Source: Trujillonella endophytica
GTDB taxonomy: Bacteria; Actinomycetota; Actinomycetes; Mycobacteriales; Geodermatophilaceae
Length of the DNA: 64,000 nucleotides
Assembly: GCF_900110555.1 (NCBI RefSeq)
Contig: NZ_FOEE01000007.1
Coordinates: 62,001-126,000, forward strand
Reading direction: 5' to 3'
Shown here: piece after piece, positions 20,867 to 33,103 of the stretch
Layout of the letters: each line of letters starts with the position of its first letter
Numbering within the stretch: the stretch's first letter is position 1
Notes under the pieces: model-generated
What the model was told of the DNA's origin: nothing
The model's database searches: none
The model's input: the letters and a program-made list of their open reading frames with translations, nothing else
Position numbers and translations under genes: made by a program

Positions 20867-21223
20867 TCAGCTGCGGGCGTCGGCGGGGACCTGCTCGGTC
20901 GCCACCTGGTCCCCGCCGAACTCCGCTTCCAGCGCCCGGCGCTGGTTGGCTCCCAGACCCCGCACGCGGCGGGTCGGGGAGATCTCGAGCCGCTCCATGA
21001 TCTTCGCGGCGCGGGCCTTGCCCACACCGGGGAGGGACTCGAGCACGGCGCTGACGCGCATCTTGCCGATCACCTCGTCGGTCTCACCCTGCTTCAGGAC
21101 GTCGGCGACCGTGGCGCCCTTGCTCTTCAGCTGCTCGCGCAGCTCGGCGCGGGCCTTGCGGGCGGCGGCGGCCTTCTCGAGCGCGGCCGCGCGTTGTTCG
21201 GGGGACAGGCTGGGAAGAGGCAT
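20867..21223 (-). CDS. mihF: Integration host factor, actinobacterial type
   Basis: 118 residues from the ATG at 21223. The segment [28 protein letters not shown] is the helix-two-turn-helix DNA-binding core of mycobacterial IHF (mIHF), a nucleoid protein unrelated to the E. coli IHF dimer. The N-terminus is a long basic helix ([19 protein letters not shown]). It heads the mihF-gmk-rpoZ train. A promoter with both -35 and -10 hexamers is visible about 90 bp upstream. Confidence 0.95.
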   Translation of the reverse strand: MPLPSLSPEQRAAALEKAAAARKARAELREQLKSKGATVADVLKQGETDEVIGKMRVSAVLESLPGVGKARAAKIMERLEISPTRRVRGLGANQRRALEAEFGGDQVATEQVPADARS

Positions 21224-21317
21224 CGTTGCGACCCAATCGTGTCGTCGCCGGCGACGGGTGGGCCCCGGCTGGTGGCTGAGCTCGGTGGTGCTGGAGCTCC
21301 GAGAGGAGCCTGACGTC

Positions 21318-21347
21318 AACCTAGTAACCGGCGTATGCGCAGGTCAC
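21318..21347 (-). promoter_or_regulatory. Candidate mihF promoter
   Basis: On the minus strand GTGACC (21342-21347) and TAGGTT (21318-21323) are 18 bases apart, close to the actinobacterial housekeeping consensus. The leader to the mihF ATG would be about 88 bases. Confidence 0.45.
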
Positions 21348-21546
21348 GCCCACCCTCGGCACATTTTCGCGGCACTGGGTGCCGCCGTGTTCACCCTGCG
21401 TCCACCACCCAGCTGACCGTGCGTCATCCACGCTGGTCAACCGGGATACGTGACGATCCGGTTTCGCCGCCGTACGCCCGCGATCCCGGGGACATCCACA
21501 TCGCGACACGCCGAGGGACCGCAGGTCAGCGGGGTACAAGGGCCCT
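21348..21546. other. Intergenic stretch between the mihF promoter and the 3' end of pyrF
   Basis: No coding region is credible here. The only structure I see is a short AAGGGCCCTT palindrome (21538-21547) at the very end of pyrF. The pyrimidine operon transcript must end in this stretch, but no strong terminator stem is evident. Confidence 0.4.
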
Positions 21547-22440
21547 TCAGGCCGCCAGCTCCCCCGCCCACCGCGCGGCGGCGGCCCGCAGCGCGGCCGG
21601 GTCGGGGCCGGCACCCAGGACGTCCCGCGAGACGGTGGGGACGACGGCGCCGTCTCGGCCGAAGAGCCGGCGCAGGTCCGCCGGCGACCCGCCCTGGGCG
21701 CCGAGCCCGGGGGCGAGCACGGGCCCGCCGAGACCGGTGAGGTCGACGTCCAGCTCGCGCAGCGTGGCCCCGACGACGACGCCGAAGGACCCGGTGGTCG
21801 GCCCGAACCTGCTCGCCTGGTCCCGGACGGCCCCGAGGTCGGGCAGCGGGTCGCCGACCACCCAGCCGGGGGTGTTCCAGCCGCGCACGGTGTCGACGAC
21901 GACCTGCGCGACCGACCGCTCCGAGGCCCCGGGCCCCCGGACCACGGCGTGCTGCAGCGTGCCGGCGTCGGGGTTGGAGGTCCGCGCCAGCACGAACAGG
22001 CCGCCGCCGTGCTGCCGGGCGGTGTCGACCGCCGGCTGCAGGGAGCCCGGGCCGAGGTAGGGGCTGACCGTGAGGGCGTCGACGGCCAGCGGGTGGTCGG
22101 GCCGCAGGTAGTCGGCGTAGGCGTCCATCGTGGAGCCGATGTCGCCGCGCTTGGCATCCAGCAGCACGAGGGCTCCGGCGGCGCGGGCGCGGCCGACGGC
22201 GTCCTCGAGCACGGCGAGGCCCCGCGACCCGTGCCGCTCGTAGAACGCCAGCTGCGGCTTGAGGACGGCGACCGTGCCCGCCAGCGCGTCGACGACGGTG
22301 TCGGTGAACCGGGCCAGCCCATCGGCGGAGTCGGGCAGCCCCCAGCGCTCCAGCAGCGGCGCGTGCGGGTCGATGCCCACGCACAGCGGGCCGCGGGCGG
22401 CGACGGCGCCGGCCAGCCGCTGTCCGAACGTCGCGGTCAT
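21547..22440 (-). CDS. pyrF: Orotidine 5'-phosphate decarboxylase (type 2)
   Basis: 297 residues from an ATG at 22440. It makes UMP from OMP, the last de novo step. The LLDAKRGDIGSTM motif holds the catalytic Lys-Asp network of the longer type 2 family seen in actinobacteria and myxobacteria. LCVGIDPH and VLAPGLGAQG are also typical. It is the last gene of the pyr operon, and its start overlaps the pyrD stop (ATGA). Confidence 0.96.
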   Translation of the reverse strand: MTATFGQRLAGAVAARGPLCVGIDPHAPLLERWGLPDSADGLARFTDTVVDALAGTVAVLKPQLAFYERHGSRGLAVLEDAVGRARAAGALVLLDAKRGDIGSTMDAYADYLRPDHPLAVDALTVSPYLGPGSLQPAVDTARQHGGGLFVLARTSNPDAGTLQHAVVRGPGASERSVAQVVVDTVRGWNTPGWVVGDPLPDLGAVRDQASRFGPTTGSFGVVVGATLRELDVDLTGLGGPVLAPGLGAQGGSPADLRRLFGRDGAVVPTVSRDVLGAGPDPAALRAAAARWAGELAA

Positions 22441-23375
22441 CGGTGCGCGTACCCGACGGCCTCGCGCAGCGAGGAGAACCCCCGCGCGGCCAGCGCCTCG
22501 GCCAGCTCCCGGTGCACCCGCGCGGTGGCGGACGGGTCGTGGAAGACCGCCGTCCCCACGCTGACCGCCGAGGCCCCGGCCAGCACGAACTGCAGGGCGT
22601 CGAGGCCGGTGCGGATGCCGCCCATGCCGAGGATCGGCACCTCCGGCAGCGCGGCGTGCACCTGCCAGACGCAGCGGACGGCGACCGGCCGCACCGCCGG
22701 GCCCGACAGCCCGCCGGTGACCCCGCCGAGCACCGGCTTCATCGTGTCGGGGTCGATGACCAGCCCGAGGAGCGTGTTGATCATCGACAGGCCGTCCGCG
22801 CCGGCCTCGGAGACCGCCCGCGCGACGGAGACGATGTCGGTGACGTCCGGGCTGAGCTTGGCGTAGACCGGCTGGGCCGGGTCCGCGGCGGCGCGGACGG
22901 CGGACACCACCTCCGAGGCGGCGACCGGGTCGCACGCGAACACCTCGCCGCGGCTCTCCACGTTCGGGCAGCTGATGTTGACCTCGAGGCCCAGCACGCC
23001 GGGAACGCCGCGCAGCCGGGCGGCCAGCTCGGCGAAGTCCTCGACCCGGGTGCCGGCGATCGAGACGAACGCCGGCACGCCGCGCTGCGCCAGCCACGGC
23101 AGCTCCCCGGCCAGCAGACCCTCGATGCCGGGGCCCTGCAGGCCGATGGAGTTGAGCATCCCGCTGGGCGTCTCGGCCATCCGCGGCGTGGGGCGCCCGG
23201 ACCGGGGCCGCAGCTGCACGGACTTGGTGACGACGGCGCCGAGGCCGGCCAGGTCCACGAAGGGTTCGAGCTCCTGGCCGAAGGCGGAGCAGCCCGAGGC
23301 GGTGAGCACCGGGCTTCCCAGCGGCGCCGTTCCCAGCGCCGTCGTCATGTCCACGGCGGTGTCGAGCGCGGTCAC
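22437..23375 (-). CDS. pyrD: Dihydroorotate dehydrogenase, class 1B catalytic subunit
   Basis: 312 residues from a GTG at 23375. It oxidises dihydroorotate to orotate with FMN. VNISCPNVESRG carries the catalytic cysteine of class 1 enzymes, and GMGGIRTGLDALQFVLAGAS is the FMN phosphate site. The adjacent pyrK, overlapping by four bases, marks it as class 1B, a NAD+-linked heterotetramer. Many other actinobacteria instead use the quinone-linked class 2 enzyme. Confidence 0.94.
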   Translation of the reverse strand: MTALDTAVDMTTALGTAPLGSPVLTASGCSAFGQELEPFVDLAGLGAVVTKSVQLRPRSGRPTPRMAETPSGMLNSIGLQGPGIEGLLAGELPWLAQRGVPAFVSIAGTRVEDFAELAARLRGVPGVLGLEVNISCPNVESRGEVFACDPVAASEVVSAVRAAADPAQPVYAKLSPDVTDIVSVARAVSEAGADGLSMINTLLGLVIDPDTMKPVLGGVTGGLSGPAVRPVAVRCVWQVHAALPEVPILGMGGIRTGLDALQFVLAGASAVSVGTAVFHDPSATARVHRELAEALAARGFSSLREAVGYAHR

Positions 23376-24261
23376 GGGGCCACCACCCCCATCGCGTCGG
23401 CGCCGACGACGTCCCAGGGCAGCGCGCCGACGTCGGCGAAGCGCACCCGGTCCCCACCGAACACCGGCCCCTCGGTGCAGGAGCGGGAGAAGCGGGTCAG
23501 CCCGTCCTCCCCGACCACCGGCAGCACGCACGTCATGCAGACCCCGATCCCGCAGGCCATCGACTCCTCGACGGCGACGTAGGAGGGCACGCCCGCGGCG
23601 GTCGCGGCGTCCGCGACCGCGCGCAGCATGGGCATCGGCCCGCACGCGTAGGCGATGCCGGCCTCCCCGATGAGCTCGGCCACCGCGACGGTGACCCGCC
23701 CGGGCCGTCCGGCGCTGCCGTCGTCAGTGGTGACGGCGACGACGTCGGCCACCTCCCCGAGCTCGGCGACCGAGCACAGCCGCGCCGCGTCGGCCGCACC
23801 GGTGACCGCCAGCACGCGGGAGCCGCGGGCGCGCAGCAGCGAGGCCAGCCCGACCAGCGCCGCGGCCCCGTAGCCGCCGCCGACGAGCAGCGCGGGCACG
23901 CCGGGATCCGGCAGCGGGAACGGCCGGCCGAGGGGACCGACGACGTCCACGGCGTCCCCGACCCGGCGCTGCGCCAGCCAGGTGGAGCCGGGCCCGTGCG
24001 GGGCGACGACGACGGTGACGGTGCCGGCCCCCGGGCCGGCGTCGACCCCGGCGATCGCGATGGAGCGGCGCAGCAGGTGCGCGGTCATCGGCCCGCCGAC
24101 GGCGAAGGCCACGAACTGGCCCGGCTGCGCGCGGTCGGCGATCTCCGGCGCGGCCAGCGTCAGCTCCACGTAGGCGCCGACCGGCCGGGCGGCGAGCACC
24201 GCCACCTCGCGCTGCACCGGCGGCTGCGCGGCCGGCGCCGCGGGCTCGGTCAGGTACGAGG

Positions 24262-24265
<4 letters not shown>
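23372..24265 (-). CDS. pyrK: Dihydroorotate dehydrogenase electron-transfer subunit
   Basis: 297 residues from a GTG at 24265. The ferredoxin-reductase-like FAD domain has [12 protein letters not shown], and the NAD domain has [15 protein letters not shown]. The C-terminal cysteine cluster [14 protein letters not shown], then [10 protein letters not shown], binds the [2Fe-2S] centre. It passes electrons from PyrD FMN to NAD+. It lies between carB and pyrD with four-base overlaps on both sides. Confidence 0.94.
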
Positions 24266-27555
<3,290 letters not shown>

Positions 27556-27625
27556 GGTCAGGCAGCTCCACCGTCGCGTCGGCCGGTCATGTCGTGCACG
27601 GATCTCCCCGTGTGGCGCTCTGCCA

Positions 27626-28789
27626 TCAGGCCTTCTCCCCCGTGCTCGACTGCACGGTGGTGGGCGGGCTGACGGCGTCGGCTCCCCCGCGGGTCGCCTC
27701 CATCAGGTCGACGAACCGCTGGAACAGCGGCGCCGCGTCGTGCGGGCCGGCCGCGGACTCGGGGTGGAACTGGACGCTGAACGCCGGCGCCTCGAGCAGC
27801 CGCAGGCCCTCCACCACGTCGTCGTTGAGGCCGACGTGGCTGACCTCCACCGGCCCGTAGGGGGTGTCGGTGGGCCGGTCGAGCGGGGCGTCGACGGCGA
27901 AGCCGTGGTTGTGGCTGGTCACCCGCACGGTGCCGCTGACCCGGTCGAGCACCGGCTGGTTGAGTCCGCGGTGGCCGAAGCGCAACTTGTAGGTGCCCAG
28001 GCCCAGCGCGCGGCCGAGGATCTGGTTGCCGAAGCAGATGCCGAACAGCGGCCGGCGGGCGTCGAGCACCCCGCGCACCGCAGCGACGGCGTAGTCGGCC
28101 GCGGCCGGGTCGCCGGGGCCGTTGGAGAGGAAGACGCCGTCGGGGCCCGCGGCGAGCAGCTCCTCGGCGGTGGCGGTCGAGGGCAGCACGTGGGTCTCGA
28201 CGCCGAGCTCGGCCAGGTGCCGCGGGGTCGCCGTCTTGATGCCCAGGTCCAGCGCGGCGATGGTGAAGCGCTTCTCCCCCACCGCCGGGACGACGTAGGC
28301 CTCCTGCGTGCTCACCGTCGGCGCGAGGTCGGCGCCGGTCATGGCGTCGGCCGCCTGCACCCGGGCCAGCAACTGCTCGCCGTCGAGCTCGGTGCTGATG
28401 CCCGCCCGCATGGCGCCGCGCTCGCGCAGGTGCCGGGTCAGGGCGCGGGTGTCGATGCCGCTGATGCCGACGACGCCCTGCGCGACCAGCTCGTCGTCCA
28501 GGCTGCCGGTCGCCCGCCAGCTGGCCGCGCGGCGCGCCGGATCGCGGACGACGAACCCGGCCACCCACATGCGGCGGCTCTCGTCGTCCTCCCCGTTGAC
28601 CCCGGTGTTGCCGATGTGCGGCGCCGTCATGGTGACGATCTGCCCGGCGTAGCTGGGGTCGGTCAGCGTCTCCTGGTAGCCCGTCATGCCGGTGGCGAAG
28701 ACCGCCTCGCCGACCGTCGTCCCCGTCGCGCCGTAGGCGTCGCCGCGGAAGGTCCTGCCGTCCTCGAGCACGAGGATCGCGTCGCTCAA
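27626..28789 (-). CDS. carA: Carbamoyl-phosphate synthase small (glutaminase) subunit
   Basis: 387 residues. It releases ammonia from glutamine and channels it to CarB. The nucleophile lies in [15 protein letters not shown], and the His-Glu pair in [14 protein letters not shown]. The only start that fits the conserved N-terminus [15 protein letters not shown] is a TTG at 28789 that overlaps the pyrC stop (TTGA). It is followed by a 70-bp gap before carB, the only sizeable gap inside the operon. Confidence 0.95.
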   Translation of the reverse strand: MSDAILVLEDGRTFRGDAYGATGTTVGEAVFATGMTGYQETLTDPSYAGQIVTMTAPHIGNTGVNGEDDESRRMWVAGFVVRDPARRAASWRATGSLDDELVAQGVVGISGIDTRALTRHLRERGAMRAGISTELDGEQLLARVQAADAMTGADLAPTVSTQEAYVVPAVGEKRFTIAALDLGIKTATPRHLAELGVETHVLPSTATAEELLAAGPDGVFLSNGPGDPAAADYAVAAVRGVLDARRPLFGICFGNQILGRALGLGTYKLRFGHRGLNQPVLDRVSGTVRVTSHNHGFAVDAPLDRPTDTPYGPVEVSHVGLNDDVVEGLRLLEAPAFSVQFHPESAAGPHDAAPLFQRFVDLMEATRGGADAVSPPTTVQSSTGEKA

Positions 28790-30075
28790 CGCTGTGCCTT
28801 TCCATCCAGAACGGTCGGGACGCCCCGGAGGAACGTCGCGACCACGCGGCCGGGGAGCTCCCGGCCGGCATAGGGGCTGTTGCGGCTGCGGCTGGCCAGC
28901 GCCGCGGGGTCGACGACCGACCGCGCGGCGGGGTCCAGCAGCACGAGGTTGGCGGGCTCGCCGGGGGCCAGCGGGCGGCCGTGCCCGGCCAGGCGGGCGA
29001 TCGCCGCCGGGCGTACCGACATGCGGTCGGCCACCCCGGCCCAGTCGAGCAGCCCGGTCTCGACCATCGTGTCCTGCACGATCGCCAGCGCCTGCTCCAG
29101 CCCGAGCATGCCGGGCCGGGCCTGGGCCCACTCGCACTCCTTGTCCTCCACGGCGTGCGGGGCGTGGTCGGTGGCGACGGCGTCGATCGTGCCGTCGGCC
29201 AGCCCGTGCCGCAGGGCTGTGACATCACCGTCGGTGCGCAGCGGCGGGTTCACCTTGAACACCGGGTCGTAGCCCTCGGCGCAGGCGTCGGTGAGCAGCA
29301 GGTGATGCGGGGTGACCTCGGCGGTGACGTCGACCCCGCGGGCCTTCGCCCAGCGCAGGATCTCCACCGACCCGGCGGTCGAGACGTGGCAGACGTGCAA
29401 CCGCGCGCCGACGTGCTGGGCCAGCAGCACGTCGCGGGCGATGATCGCCTCCTCGGCGGCGGCGGGCCAGCCGGTGAGGCCGAGCTTCGCTGAGCGGTCG
29501 CCCTCGTGCATCTGCGCGCCGACGGTCAGCCGCGGCTCCTCGGCGTGCTGGGCGACGACCCCGTCGAAGGCCTTCACGTACTCCAGCGCGCGGCGCATGA
29601 GCGCCGGGTCGCTGACGCAGATGCCGTCGTCGGAGAAGACCCGCACCCGGGCGGCCGAGTCGGCCATCGCGCCCAGCTCGGCCAGCCGCTCGCCGCGCAG
29701 GCCCACGGTCACCGCGCCGACCGGGACGACGTCGACCAGCCCGGCCTCCTGTCCCAGCCGCCACACCTGCTCGACGACGCCCGCGGTGTCGGCGACCGGG
29801 TCGGTGTTGGCCATGGCGTGGACGGCGGTGAAGCCACCCAGCGCGGCGGCGCGGCTGCCGGTCTCGACGGTCTCGGCGTCCTCCCGCCCGGGCTCGCGCA
29901 GGTGGGTGTGCAGGTCGACCAGGCCGGGCAGCGCGATCAGCCCGGTCGCGTCGAGGACCTCGGCGCCGGTCGCCGACAGGCTCTCGCCGATCGCGGCGAT
30001 CCGGCCGTCGCGCAGCAGCAGGTCGGCGGGGTCGCCGCCGAGGACGCGGGCGCCCTTGATCAGGTACGAGCTCAC
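28786..30075 (-). CDS. pyrC: Dihydroorotase
   Basis: 429 residues. It is a class I amidohydrolase that closes carbamoyl-aspartate to dihydroorotate. The metal-binding motif [13 protein letters not shown], the later ligands in [12 protein letters not shown] and the catalytic Asp in [16 protein letters not shown] are intact, so this is an active enzyme rather than an inactive PyrC' partner. The start overlaps the pyrB stop (ATGA). Confidence 0.97.
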   Translation of the reverse strand: MSSYLIKGARVLGGDPADLLLRDGRIAAIGESLSATGAEVLDATGLIALPGLVDLHTHLREPGREDAETVETGSRAAALGGFTAVHAMANTDPVADTAGVVEQVWRLGQEAGLVDVVPVGAVTVGLRGERLAELGAMADSAARVRVFSDDGICVSDPALMRRALEYVKAFDGVVAQHAEEPRLTVGAQMHEGDRSAKLGLTGWPAAAEEAIIARDVLLAQHVGARLHVCHVSTAGSVEILRWAKARGVDVTAEVTPHHLLLTDACAEGYDPVFKVNPPLRTDGDVTALRHGLADGTIDAVATDHAPHAVEDKECEWAQARPGMLGLEQALAIVQDTMVETGLLDWAGVADRMSVRPAAIARLAGHGRPLAPGEPANLVLLDPAARSVVDPAALASRSRNSPYAGRELPGRVVATFLRGVPTVLDGKAQR

Positions 30076-30992
30076 GACGGGGCGCCTCCGAGCAGCAGGT
30101 AGAGCACGGCCATGCGCACGGAGACCCCGTTGCCGACCTGCTCGACGATGGTGGACCGCACCGAGTCGGCGACGTCCGCGGCGATCTCCATGCCGCGGTT
30201 CATCGGGCCGGGGTGCATGACGATGGCCTCGTCGCCCAGCACGGCCATCCGCCGGGCGTCGAGGCCGTAGCGGCGGCTGTACTCCCGCGCGCTGGGGAAG
30301 AACGAGGCGGTCATCCGCTCGGCCTGCACGCGCAGCATCATCACGACGTCGACCTTGGGCAGGACGGCGTCCAGGTCGTAGGAGACCTCCGCCGGCCAGC
30401 TGCCGATGCCGACCGGGAGCAGCGTCGGCGGGGCGATCAGCGTGACCTCGGCGCCCAGGGTGTGCAGCAGCACCACGTTGGAGCGGGCCACCCGGCTGTG
30501 CAGCACGTCGCCGACGATGGCCACCCGCACGCCCTCCAGCCGGCCCAGCCGGCGGCGGATCGTGTACGCGTCCAGCAGCGCCTGCGTCGGGTGCTCGTGC
30601 GTGCCGTCGCCGGCGTTGACCACGCTGCCACGCACCCAGGAGGCCAGCTGGTGCGGGGCTCCGGAGGCGCCGTGCCGGATGACGATGGCGTCGCTGCCCA
30701 TCGCCTCCAGGGTCAGCGCGGTGTCCTTGAGGCTCTCGCCCTTGGAGACGCTGCTGCCCTTGGCGGAGAAGTTGATGACGTCGGCGCTCAGCCGCTTGGC
30801 GGCCAGCTCGAAGCTGATCCGGGTGCGGGTGGAGTCTTCGTAGAAGAGGTTGACCACGGTGCGCCCGCGCAGGGTCGGCAGCTTCTTGACCTCGCGGCCG
30901 GTCAGCGCCGCCTCGATCTGCGCCGCGGTGTCGAGGACCAGGGTGGCGTCGACCCGGTCGAGGTCGCCGGCCTCCAGCAGGTGGCGCTTCAC
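30072..30992 (-). CDS. pyrB: Aspartate carbamoyltransferase catalytic subunit
   Basis: 306 residues from a GTG at 30992. It joins carbamoyl phosphate and aspartate. The signature [19 protein letters not shown] binds carbamoyl phosphate, and [12 protein letters not shown] binds aspartate. No pyrI regulatory subunit is present, as expected for Gram-positive-type operons controlled through PyrR. The GTG overlaps the pyrR stop. Confidence 0.97.
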   Translation of the reverse strand: MKRHLLEAGDLDRVDATLVLDTAAQIEAALTGREVKKLPTLRGRTVVNLFYEDSTRTRISFELAAKRLSADVINFSAKGSSVSKGESLKDTALTLEAMGSDAIVIRHGASGAPHQLASWVRGSVVNAGDGTHEHPTQALLDAYTIRRRLGRLEGVRVAIVGDVLHSRVARSNVVLLHTLGAEVTLIAPPTLLPVGIGSWPAEVSYDLDAVLPKVDVVMMLRVQAERMTASFFPSAREYSRRYGLDARRMAVLGDEAIVMHPGPMNRGMEIAADVADSVRSTIVEQVGNGVSVRMAVLYLLLGGAPS

Positions 30993-31612
30993 CGGGCCTC
31001 CCCCGTCGTCCCCGCCGCCGGCTCCTCCGGCTCGGTCACCCGGACCTCGTCGACGCCGTCGGTCTCGGCCAGCCGCACCCGCACCGACTGGCCGCGCGAG
31101 GTCGGAACGTTCTTGCCCACGTAGTCCGCGCGGATCGGCAGCTCGCGGTGGCCGCGGTCGACGAGCACCGCCAGCTGCACCGCGCGCGGCCGGCCGAGGT
31201 CGCGCAGGGCGTCCAGGGCGGCCCGGACCGAGCGGCCGGAGAACAGGACGTCGTCGACCAGCACGACCAGCCGGCCGTCGATCCCGCCGGCGGGCAGCAC
31301 CGTGTCCTCCAGCGCCCGGACCCCGCGCAGCCGCAGGTCGTCGCGGTAGAGGGTGATGTCGACGGTGCCCACGTCGATCGGGGTGCCCGAGAACGCGGTG
31401 ACCCGGGCGGCGAGCCGCCGCGCCAGCGGGGCGCCGCGGGTGGGGATGCCGACCAGCACGAGATCGGCCAGACCATTGGCGGCCTTCTCGATCAGCTGGT
31501 GGGCCATCCGGTCGACCACGCGGGCGACGTCGGGGGCGGTCAGCAACGCGCCGGGCGCTGCGGGACCGCGGGCTTCTCGGCTGCTCGACGCAGCCGGGGG
31601 CGAACCGGCCAT
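30989..31612 (-). CDS. pyrR: PyrR pyrimidine operon regulator / uracil phosphoribosyltransferase
   Basis: 207 residues, first gene of the operon. PyrR binds pyr mRNA when UMP or UTP is high and also has weak uracil phosphoribosyltransferase activity. The PRPP-binding motif [19 protein letters not shown] and the [23 protein letters not shown] core are typical. A 20-residue Ala/Ser-rich N-terminal extension is present. Just upstream, the leader carries a near-exact PyrR-binding loop beside the Shine-Dalgarno, which points to autogenous translational control as reported for mycobacteria. Confidence 0.96.
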   Translation of the reverse strand: MAGSPPAASSSREARGPAAPGALLTAPDVARVVDRMAHQLIEKAANGLADLVLVGIPTRGAPLARRLAARVTAFSGTPIDVGTVDITLYRDDLRLRGVRALEDTVLPAGGIDGRLVVLVDDVLFSGRSVRAALDALRDLGRPRAVQLAVLVDRGHRELPIRADYVGKNVPTSRGQSVRVRLAETDGVDEVRVTEPEEPAAGTTGEAR

Positions 31613-31623
31613 CAGGCCTCCTT

Positions 31624-31643
31624 CCCCGCCTCGCCGGACGGGT
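31624..31643 (-). promoter_or_regulatory. PyrR-binding loop next to the pyrR ribosome-binding site
   Basis: The minus-strand leader reads GUCCGGCGAGGC at 31639-31628, matching the PyrR-site consensus RUCCNGNGAGGY at every position. It is bracketed by short CCC/GGG pairing. The Shine-Dalgarno GGAAGGAGG (31618-31626) overlaps its edge, so PyrR binding should block ribosome access rather than act through a terminator. Confidence 0.65.
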
Positions 31644-31671
31644 CGTTAAAGGAGTGGGTGGACCGGCGACC

Positions 31672-31677
31672 ACGGTA
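31672..31677 (-). promoter_or_regulatory. Candidate -10 element (TACCGT) for the pyr operon
   Basis: TACCGT on the minus strand is about 60 bases before the pyrR ATG. Transcription from here would give a short leader containing the PyrR loop. The -35 region is not clear. Confidence 0.35.
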
Positions 31678-31813
31678 CTGCACCCCCTGATGTGACCCAC
31701 CTCGCGCGCACGGGCCCCGCCACCGGCCGACCACGGTCTGTCACGACGGAGCGCGTCGCAGGCCCTGCGGACGTCGCCGCTGGTCCAGGATGTGACACCC
31801 ACGGGTGGCCCGC

Positions 31814-31842
31814 TGTCGTCCCGTCGGCTGGACCAGTACCGT
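31814..31842 (+). promoter_or_regulatory. Candidate bldD promoter with overlapping BldD-box-like site
   Basis: TGTCGT (31814-31819) and TACCGT (31837-31842) are exactly 17 bases apart, 50 bp upstream of the bldD start. The sequence GTACCGTGAGTGA at 31836-31848 matches seven of nine key positions of the Streptomyces BldD box TnACnCWGnGTnA and covers the -10, as expected for autorepression. Confidence 0.45.
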
Positions 31843-31891
31843 GAGTGACGACAGCGCCCCACGAACGACGACGGACAGTGAGCGACACGGG

Positions 31892-32437
31892 ATGAGCACC
31901 GACTACTCGCGGGCCCTCGGCGCCCGGCTGCGCGCCATCCGCAACCAGCAGGGTCTCTCTCTGCAGGGGGTGGAGGACAAGTCGCACGGCCGCTGGAAGG
32001 CGGTCGTCGTCGGCTCCTACGAGCGCGGTGACCGCGCCGTCACGGTGCAGCGGCTCTCCGAGCTGGCCGTCTTCTACGGCGTGCCGGTGAGCGAGCTGCT
32101 GCCCGACCCGCGGCCGAGCTCGGCGGTGACGGCCACGACGAAGATCGTGCTGAACCTGGAGTCGCTGGGCTCGCTGCCCGCCGACGAGGCCGGGCCGCTG
32201 GCCCGCTACGCCTCGACCATCCAGGCGCAGCGCCACGACTACAACGGCAAGGTGCTCAGCATCCGTGCCGAGGACCTCAAGTCGCTGGCGATCATCTACG
32301 ACATGAGCCCCGACGAGCTGACCGGCCGGCTCATCGAGTGGGGCGTGCTGTCCCCCGGCATGGAGGGCATCGCGTCCGCCGACGACGAGGACGGCGAGCT
32401 CAACCCCAACTGGGAGCGCCGCCGCGCCCCGCGCTGA
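31892..32437 (+). CDS. bldD: BldD, c-di-GMP-responsive developmental regulator
   Basis: 181 residues from the ATG at 31892. The N-terminal XRE helix-turn-helix (about 5-70) contains the near-invariant [20 protein letters not shown]. The C-terminal domain keeps the cyclic di-GMP signature RxD-x8-RxxD: Arg114/Asp116 (RHD) and Arg125/Asp128 (RAED), the same numbering as Streptomyces BldD. In Streptomyces, tetrameric c-di-GMP bridges a BldD dimer to repress sporulation genes. Here the regulon is unknown. It is divergent from pyrR and followed by a strong hairpin. Confidence 0.96.
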   Translation: MSTDYSRALGARLRAIRNQQGLSLQGVEDKSHGRWKAVVVGSYERGDRAVTVQRLSELAVFYGVPVSELLPDPRPSSAVTATTKIVLNLESLGSLPADEAGPLARYASTIQAQRHDYNGKVLSIRAEDLKSLAIIYDMSPDELTGRLIEWGVLSPGMEGIASADDEDGELNPNWERRRAPR

Positions 32438-32457
32438 GGCGCTCTCCCCCGCACGTC

Positions 32458-32492
32458 CGAGGCCCGGTCCCTCCCCGAGGGGCCGGGCCTCG
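32458..32492 (+). terminator. Terminator-like hairpin after bldD
   Basis: CGAGGCCCGG pairs with CCGGGCCTCG, and CCCT/AGGG extends the stem inside the loop. It starts 21 bp after the bldD stop. No U-tract is present, which is usual in GC-rich actinobacteria. Confidence 0.65.
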
Positions 32493-32520
32493 TGCCGTCC
32501 TGGTGCCCGCTGCCGCCACG

Positions 32521-32584
32521 TTGCGGGTGTTCCCCGTGCGTTGCCGGGCCTGCAGGCCCGGCAACGCACGAGGAACACCCGCAA
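32521..32584. repeat. 64-bp near-perfect palindrome
   Basis: The 13-bp outer arms TTGCGGGTGTTCC / GGAACACCCGCAA and the 15-bp inner arms GTGCGTTGCCGGGCC / GGCCCGGCAACGCAC are separated by one two-base mismatch. They meet at a central TGCA. It lies 29 bp beyond the bldD terminator in a gene-free gap. It could be a second terminator, a mobile palindromic element or a protein-binding cruciform; the sequence alone does not decide. Confidence 0.7.
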
Positions 32585-32696
32585 GGCCCGGGGACGGCCG
32601 CGTACAGGCGCTCGCAAGCCGGCTGCAAGGGAACTGTCAGAGGGCGCCCCTAGCGTCCGCGGTGAGGTCGAGCCCACCACTGCCCGAGGAGTCCCC

Positions 32697-32846
32697 GTGT
32701 CCGCACCTGTCGTCACCGCGTCACCCGACCGCGATCTCCTGCTCGCGGCGCACCGCCGGGCGGCCCTGCGCCGGGCGCACCGCCGGCAGTCCAGCGCCCG
32801 CCTGGCCGCCATGCTGACCGCCGCCGGGGCGGGCCAGCGTTCCTGA
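32697..32846 (+). CDS. Small basic hypothetical protein, 49 residues
   Basis: A GTG at 32697 is preceded by GAGGAG with five bases of spacing. The product is very basic (HRRAALRRAHRRQSSARLAA) and probably forms one amphipathic helix. A TAGCGT -10-like hexamer lies about 45 bp upstream. I recognise no family. It may be a real small protein or a spurious frame; the good ribosome-binding site favours the former. Confidence 0.4.
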   Translation: MSAPVVTASPDRDLLLAAHRRAALRRAHRRQSSARLAAMLTAAGAGQRS

Positions 32847-32866
32847 ACCGGCCGTGCGCGCGGTCC

Positions 32867-33078
32867 GGCTCAGCGGCGGCCGGGAACGGCACCTGGCCGC
32901 GGTGTCGTGCCCGAGTGGGGCCCGGAGGGCGTCGCGAAGGGTGCGACGGTCGGGCTCAGCGGCGGCCGGGAGGGCACCTGGCCGCGGTGTCGTGCCCGAG
33001 TGGGGCCCGGAGGGCGTCGCGAAGGGTGCGACGGTCGGGCTCAGCGGCGGCCGGGAACGGCACCTGGCCGCGGTGTCG
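32867..33078. repeat. Tandem repeat, unit 85-86 bp, about 2.5 copies
   Basis: Copies begin at 32867, 32953 and 33038 with GGCTCAGCGGCGGCCGGGA. The first two are full length and nearly identical (the second lacks one base in GGGAACGG). The third stops after 41 bases. The array fills the gap between the small ORF and the 3' end of nusB and is not part of a credible gene. Confidence 0.85.
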
Positions 33079-33103
33079 GCCGGAGGCCGACGAAACGCAC
33101 GAC

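Noticed and set aside
32867-33078. CRISPR array
   Set aside because: The repeats are 85-86 bp, head to tail without unique spacers, and there are no cas genes.
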